Positions 13,807 through 17,469 of a DNA stretch of 17,469 nt are shown here, in pieces. The DNA comes from JAFNAG01 sp964353465 (GTDB taxonomy: Bacteria > Acidobacteriota > UBA6911). Position 1 is the stretch's first letter. Each line of letters opens with the position of its first letter. The notes below the pieces were generated by a model. That model did no database searches and was not told where the DNA came from. It saw nothing but the letters and a program-made list of their open reading frames with translations. The stretch is from the NCBI GenBank assembly GCA_964353465.1, contig CAYGWQ010000091.1:1-17469 (forward strand). The letters are read 5' to 3'. The position numbers and the translations under genes are program-made.

Positions 13807-16800
13807 CTATTTCGGCCGGTTATTGGCGATGGCTAGGCGCCAGGAACGCGCGCGTTCGCGCCAGCGCACGGTGACCACATCGTCGAGAATCGTATAGAGC
13901 ACAGGAATCGCCAGCAAAGTGAGCAGGAAGCAGAGTGACTGCCCGCCAATGATCACCACTCCGATCGCCGCGCGCGTCGCCGACCCGGGTCCCGTGCCCA
14001 GTGCTGTGGGAATCATCCCCGCAACGATCGACAGGGTGGTCATGAGAATCGGACGGAAGCGGGCGCGGTTCGCTTCGATCATGGCTCGGTGGCGCTCGTA
14101 GCCGTACTCACGGCGCAGCCGGTTTATAAAGTCGATTTGGAGAATCGAGTTCTTTTTGACGACGCCGAACAAGAGCAGCAGGCCCAGGGCGCTCCACATG
14201 TGCAGGGTCTTGCCGGTGGCGAAGAGCGATAGCAAGGCAAATGGCACGGCCAGCGGCAGCGAAGCCAGAATGGTGATCGGGTGGATGAAGCTCTCGAACT
14301 GCGCCGCGAGCACGATGTACATGAAAATAAACGAAAGGACAAAGGCAATGAGGAAACTCGTGACCATTTCCGCCATCACTTTGCCCAGCCCGGCGAAATA
14401 GTAATCGTAACCCACAGGCAATGCGGAACCGGCGATGACTCCCTGCACGTCGCTGATCGCCGAGCTCAGCGATTTGCCGGGCAACACATTGGACGACAAG
14501 GTCACCTGGTGCTGCCGGTTGTAGCGATCGATCTGGGCGGGCCCCGTGCCGCGCTGCATGATCGCCACGTTGTCGAGCCGCACCAGGCGGCCCTGGGCGG
14601 CAGGCACCATCAGCCCGCCGATGGCCCCCGCATTTGCCCGCTGTTCGGGCCGGACTCGCAGCCGCACCTCGTAGAGCTCATCCCCTTCCTTATACTTGGT
14701 AATGTCCTGCTCGCCCGAAATCATCGTGCGCAGCGCCTGCGCGATGTCTGTAACCGACACTCCCAGATCGGCAGCCTTGTCGCGCAGAATGTGGACTTGC
14801 ACTTCGGGGTTGCCGACGTTGACGGAACTGTCGACATCCACCAGCCCGGGAATCTGTTTCATTTTTTGGGTGAACTGGTCGGAGAAGCTCGATAGGACCT
14901 GCAGATCGGGACCGCGAACGATCACGTTCACCGGCGTCGCCCGGCCGCCGATCGAACTTACGTTCTGGATGGCCACCCGCACCCCCGGAAAGTCCTGCAG
15001 AGCAGCGCGGGCCAGCTCCATCACGTCAAACTGGCTGATCTTGCGGCTCTGCAGAGGTGACATCCGGACGTAGATGGAACCGTCGGTGACCCCGCCGGTG
15101 CCTTGCGAGTTGATAGTGGTCAGGAGGTGCCGCACTTCGGGCAGTTTCCGGATGCGCTCCTCCATCCCGTTCAGGATGGCGTCGGTGCCGCTCAGCGACG
15201 TGCCTTCGGGCGCTTTGACCACTACTTCGAATTCGTCTTGGTCGTCCGCAGGAAAGAAGTCCATGCCGATGCGCCTGCCCATCGGAATGATCGAAAGGAA
15301 AGTCAGGGTACAGATCAACACCATGGTCTTCCGATGCGCCAGGCTCCACTCCAATGCCCGGATGTACGTGTTTTCCAGCCAACGATAGAATCGCGATTCC
15401 TTGGATCCATGATGTGCCGTCTCATCCGCGCCCTCCCGGATCCGGATGAAACGGGAAGACAGCATCGGGGTCAGCGTAAAGCTGACCAGCAGCGATACCA
15501 GAATGGAGGCTGCTGCCGTCACGCCAAAGCCCTGCAGGAAACGCCCGGGGATGCCTCCCAAAAACACCACGGGAGCAAAAATCACCACCAACGACAGGGT
15601 GGATGCCATTACAGCGAGGCCGATTTCCTTCGTGGCAACCACCGCGGCGTCGAACGGTTTGAGTTTCTTCTCCTCGATGTGGCGGAAAATGTTCTCGAGA
15701 ACCACGATGGCATCATCAATCACGATTCCTACAGACACCGTTAGCCCCAGCAGCGTAATGGAGTTCAGCGTATAGCCGAGCGCGCGTATGATCGTGAAAG
15801 TCGCTATGAGGGATGTTGGAATAGCCAGGGCGGCAATCAGTGTGGCACGCCAGTTGCGCATGAAGAACAGGACCACAAGGCTGGCAAACAACCCGCCGAG
15901 GACCAAGTGCTCGTAGATGGCGTTGATCGAGCCTTCGATAAACACCGATTGATCGCGGATCACGTTGATACTCAGGTCCGGCGGCAATGACCCGCCGATC
16001 TCCGCCAGCTTCGCCTTGACCGTGTCAATCACCAGGACCGTGTTGGTGCCGGACTGTTTGCGCACCAGCAATGTCACCGAGGGCCTGCCGTCCAGACGCG
16101 CCAGGCTGCGCGGCTCCTCGAAACCATCCGTCACCGTGGCAAAATCCCGCAGGCGGACTGGAATGCCGCCGCTGGTGCTGACGATCAGCTCGAGGAACTG
16201 CTCCGGCGAGGAAATGCGCCCCAGGGTGCGCAGGGTCAGCTCGCGCTGCCCCTGGTCGAGGCGGCCGCTCGGGATCTCCACATTCTGGCGCTGCAGCGCC
16301 GACGAAACCTGACTGATGCTCAACCCGAGCGAATTCAGCTTTTCTGCGTCGATCTCGATCTGGATGGCGCGCTCACGCCCGCCGACCAGCAGCACCTGGC
16401 CGATGCCGCTGACCCCTTCCAACGACTGCTTGACCTGCTTGTCGGCGATTTCGGTGATTTCTCGCAGGCTCCGGTCCCCGGAGATGCTGATGGACATGAT
16501 GGGCGAGGCATCTGGATCCACTTTCTCGACGACCGGAGGATCCATGCCGGCAGGCAGCCGGCGCTGAATCGCGGCGACTTTGTCACGGACATCCTGCGCC
16601 GCCTGCTCGATGTCGCGCTCGAGCACAAAAGTGACGATGACGCGCGAGACTCCCTCGACCGTTGTGGCCCGGAGTTCGTCTATTCCCTGGATCGTATTGA
16701 CGGCCTCTTCGATCTGCTTGGTAACCTCCGTCTCCAGCTCCTCGGCGCTGGCGCCGGGCAGGAGGGAGGTAATCACGACAACCGGGATGTCCACTCTCGG

Positions 16801-16911
16801 GAATTGATCGATCCCAAGCTCGCGGAACGAGGTCACGCCCAGAACCACCAGGGCCATGATCAGCATGGTGGCGAACACCGGGCGACGAACGCATAATGCA
16901 GCCAGACCCAT
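13807..16911 (-). CDS. RND efflux permease (AcrB/MexB, HAE1 type)
   Basis: Inner-membrane proton-driven efflux pump of 1034 residues, the normal length for the family. It has the classic duplicated plan: TM1 near 12-28, a large periplasmic porter loop, TM2-6 (about 333-487), TM7 (about 530-543), a second periplasmic loop, and TM8-12 (about 846-1010). The proton-relay pair is D399-D400 in VGIVIDDAIVVLENIF (TM4), and its partner lysine is K920 in FGVVKKNSILQIDF (TM10). There is no heavy-metal (CusA) methionine signature that I can recognise, so HAE1-type export of organic compounds is preferred; substrates are unknown. The ATG directly abuts the stop of the upstream membrane-fusion gene (TAG-ATG), with AGGAAGGAGAG as ribosome-binding site inside that gene's end, so the two are one operon. 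An outer-membrane TolC-like gene is not in the window. Confidence 0.96.
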   Translation of the reverse strand: MGLAALCVRRPVFATMLIMALVVLGVTSFRELGIDQFPRVDIPVVVITSLLPGASAEELETEVTKQIEEAVNTIQGIDELRATTVEGVSRVIVTFVLERDIEQAAQDVRDKVAAIQRRLPAGMDPPVVEKVDPDASPIMSISISGDRSLREITEIADKQVKQSLEGVSGIGQVLLVGGRERAIQIEIDAEKLNSLGLSISQVSSALQRQNVEIPSGRLDQGQRELTLRTLGRISSPEQFLELIVSTSGGIPVRLRDFATVTDGFEEPRSLARLDGRPSVTLLVRKQSGTNTVLVIDTVKAKLAEIGGSLPPDLSINVIRDQSVFIEGSINAIYEHLVLGGLFASLVVLFFMRNWRATLIAALAIPTSLIATFTIIRALGYTLNSITLLGLTVSVGIVIDDAIVVLENIFRHIEEKKLKPFDAAVVATKEIGLAVMASTLSLVVIFAPVVFLGGIPGRFLQGFGVTAAASILVSLLVSFTLTPMLSSRFIRIREGADETAHHGSKESRFYRWLENTYIRALEWSLAHRKTMVLICTLTFLSIIPMGRRIGMDFFPADDQDEFEVVVKAPEGTSLSGTDAILNGMEERIRKLPEVRHLLTTINSQGTGGVTDGSIYVRMSPLQSRKISQFDVMELARAALQDFPGVRVAIQNVSSIGGRATPVNVIVRGPDLQVLSSFSDQFTQKMKQIPGLVDVDSSVNVGNPEVQVHILRDKAADLGVSVTDIAQALRTMISGEQDITKYKEGDELYEVRLRVRPEQRANAGAIGGLMVPAAQGRLVRLDNVAIMQRGTGPAQIDRYNRQHQVTLSSNVLPGKSLSSAISDVQGVIAGSALPVGYDYYFAGLGKVMAEMVTSFLIAFVLSFIFMYIVLAAQFESFIHPITILASLPLAVPFALLSLFATGKTLHMWSALGLLLLFGVVKKNSILQIDFINRLRREYGYERHRAMIEANRARFRPILMTTLSIVAGMIPTALGTGPGSATRAAIGVVIIGGQSLCFLLTLLAIPVLYTILDDVVTVRWRERARSWRLAIANNRPK

Positions 16912-17469
16912 CTAGCTCTCCTTCCTGATTTCGATCCGGCTGCCCTGATGCATCCTGGTTAGTTCTGTAGTCGCGATCCAGGCGCCCGGCGTGAGTCCTT
17001 CGAGAACTTCAATGACATCGCCAACACGGTCCCCCAGCTTCACCACCTGCTCGCGGATCTGTTGATTTTCGATGAGGTAGACCTTTTGTATGCCGTAATA
17101 CGAAATCACGGCGCTCGCCGGCACGCGCAGGATCGTGTCTGTCCTGGAGGTAGTCAAGACTGCACGGGCGAACAGGCCGGGACGAAGCCTCTGGCTGGAA
17201 TTATCGATTTCTGCTTCGATCAAAAACGTGCGGCTCTGCGGATCTATCGTGCGCGCCACGCGTGCGACCCGCCCCTGGAATTTTTCGCGGTATGCCTCAA
17301 CAGCAATCTCAACCCCGGCGCCGACCGCAACATAGGGGAACCACTGCTCCGGGATGCCGGCACGGAGCTTCAGTGGGCTCATCTGGGTGATGGACATGAT
17401 CGGGCCCTGCTCCTTGATGTATTGTCCGATCTCCACCTGGCGCATGCGCACCGCACCATCGAAGGGAGC
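16912..17469 (-). CDS. RND efflux membrane fusion protein (periplasmic adaptor), N-terminus beyond window
   Basis: Adaptor that links the RND permease to an outer-membrane channel. Only the C-terminal 185 residues are present; the frame is open through the window edge and reads APFDGAV at the cut. That is the standard end of the lipoyl/hairpin domain (APFDGxV), so the signal peptide, hairpin and half of the lipoyl domain lie outside. What follows is the rest of the lipoyl domain (QVEIGQYIKEQGPIMSI), the beta-barrel (VEIAVEAYREKFQGRVARVA, DPQSRTFLIEAEIDN, RPGLFARAVL) and the membrane-proximal domain (VPASAVISYYGIQKVYLIEN to the end). The stop TAG is immediately followed by the permease ATG. 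Confidence 0.94.
   Translation of the reverse strand, partial: APFDGAVRMRQVEIGQYIKEQGPIMSITQMSPLKLRAGIPEQWFPYVAVGAGVEIAVEAYREKFQGRVARVARTIDPQSRTFLIEAEIDNSSQRLRPGLFARAVLTTSRTDTILRVPASAVISYYGIQKVYLIENQQIREQVVKLGDRVGDVIEVLEGLTPGAWIATTELTRMHQGSRIEIRKES

Overview
The window is a G+C-rich piece of a diderm bacterial chromosome, about 60% G+C by eye. An RND efflux pump, a periplasmic TPR protein and a Tat-type sulfatase signal point to a cell with two membranes. Dispersed palindromic repeats, an RRM protein with a glycine-rich tail and a spore-photoproduct-lyase relative without sporulation genes would fit Acidobacteriota or a similar large-genome soil or sediment lineage. That placement is inference with low confidence, since the window holds no rRNA or other phylogenetic marker.

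Layout from left to right. Bases 1-95 hold no gene. On the minus strand come DNA polymerase IV (dinB, 96-1277), an inverted repeat (1335-1417), a PLP enzyme with D-cysteine desulfhydrase signatures (1437-2402), an RRM RNA-binding protein (2722-3114) and a cold-shock protein (3191-3394). The cold-shock gene has a structured leader with a candidate promoter and an intrinsic-terminator-like hairpin. A copper P1B-ATPase (3797-6436, minus) follows, with two YHS domains and a short metal-binding domain in place of the usual HMA domain. A divergent plus-strand unit starts with an untracked 46-residue membrane microprotein (6828-6968) and continues with an exported sulfatase (7007-8359).

Between the convergent sulfatase and radical-SAM genes lies a repeat nest (about 8430-8830). 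It has a 23-bp tandem repeat and four copies of a REP-like palindrome arranged + + - -. Then comes the most unusual gene pair in the window: a ParB-like protein (10042-11010) and a spore-photoproduct-lyase-like radical SAM protein (8917-10038). Both are on the minus strand, 3 nt apart and in the same reading frame. The lyase-like protein lacks the cysteine that donates hydrogen in true SPL. On the plus strand follow a secreted TPR protein (11269-12291) and an FAD-dependent DAO-family dehydrogenase (12358-13521). After another repeat island (13551-13788) the window ends with an RND permease (13807-16911, minus) and its membrane fusion protein (16912 to the edge, truncated).

Functionally this is a mosaic of small transcription units: translesion synthesis, sulfur amino-acid breakdown, RNA chaperones, metal and drug export, sulfate-ester hydrolysis and amine oxidation. 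There is no phage, IS transposase, CRISPR, tRNA or rRNA. The candidates for new biology are the ParB/SPL-like couplet, the cold-shock leader, the microprotein and the repeat families.
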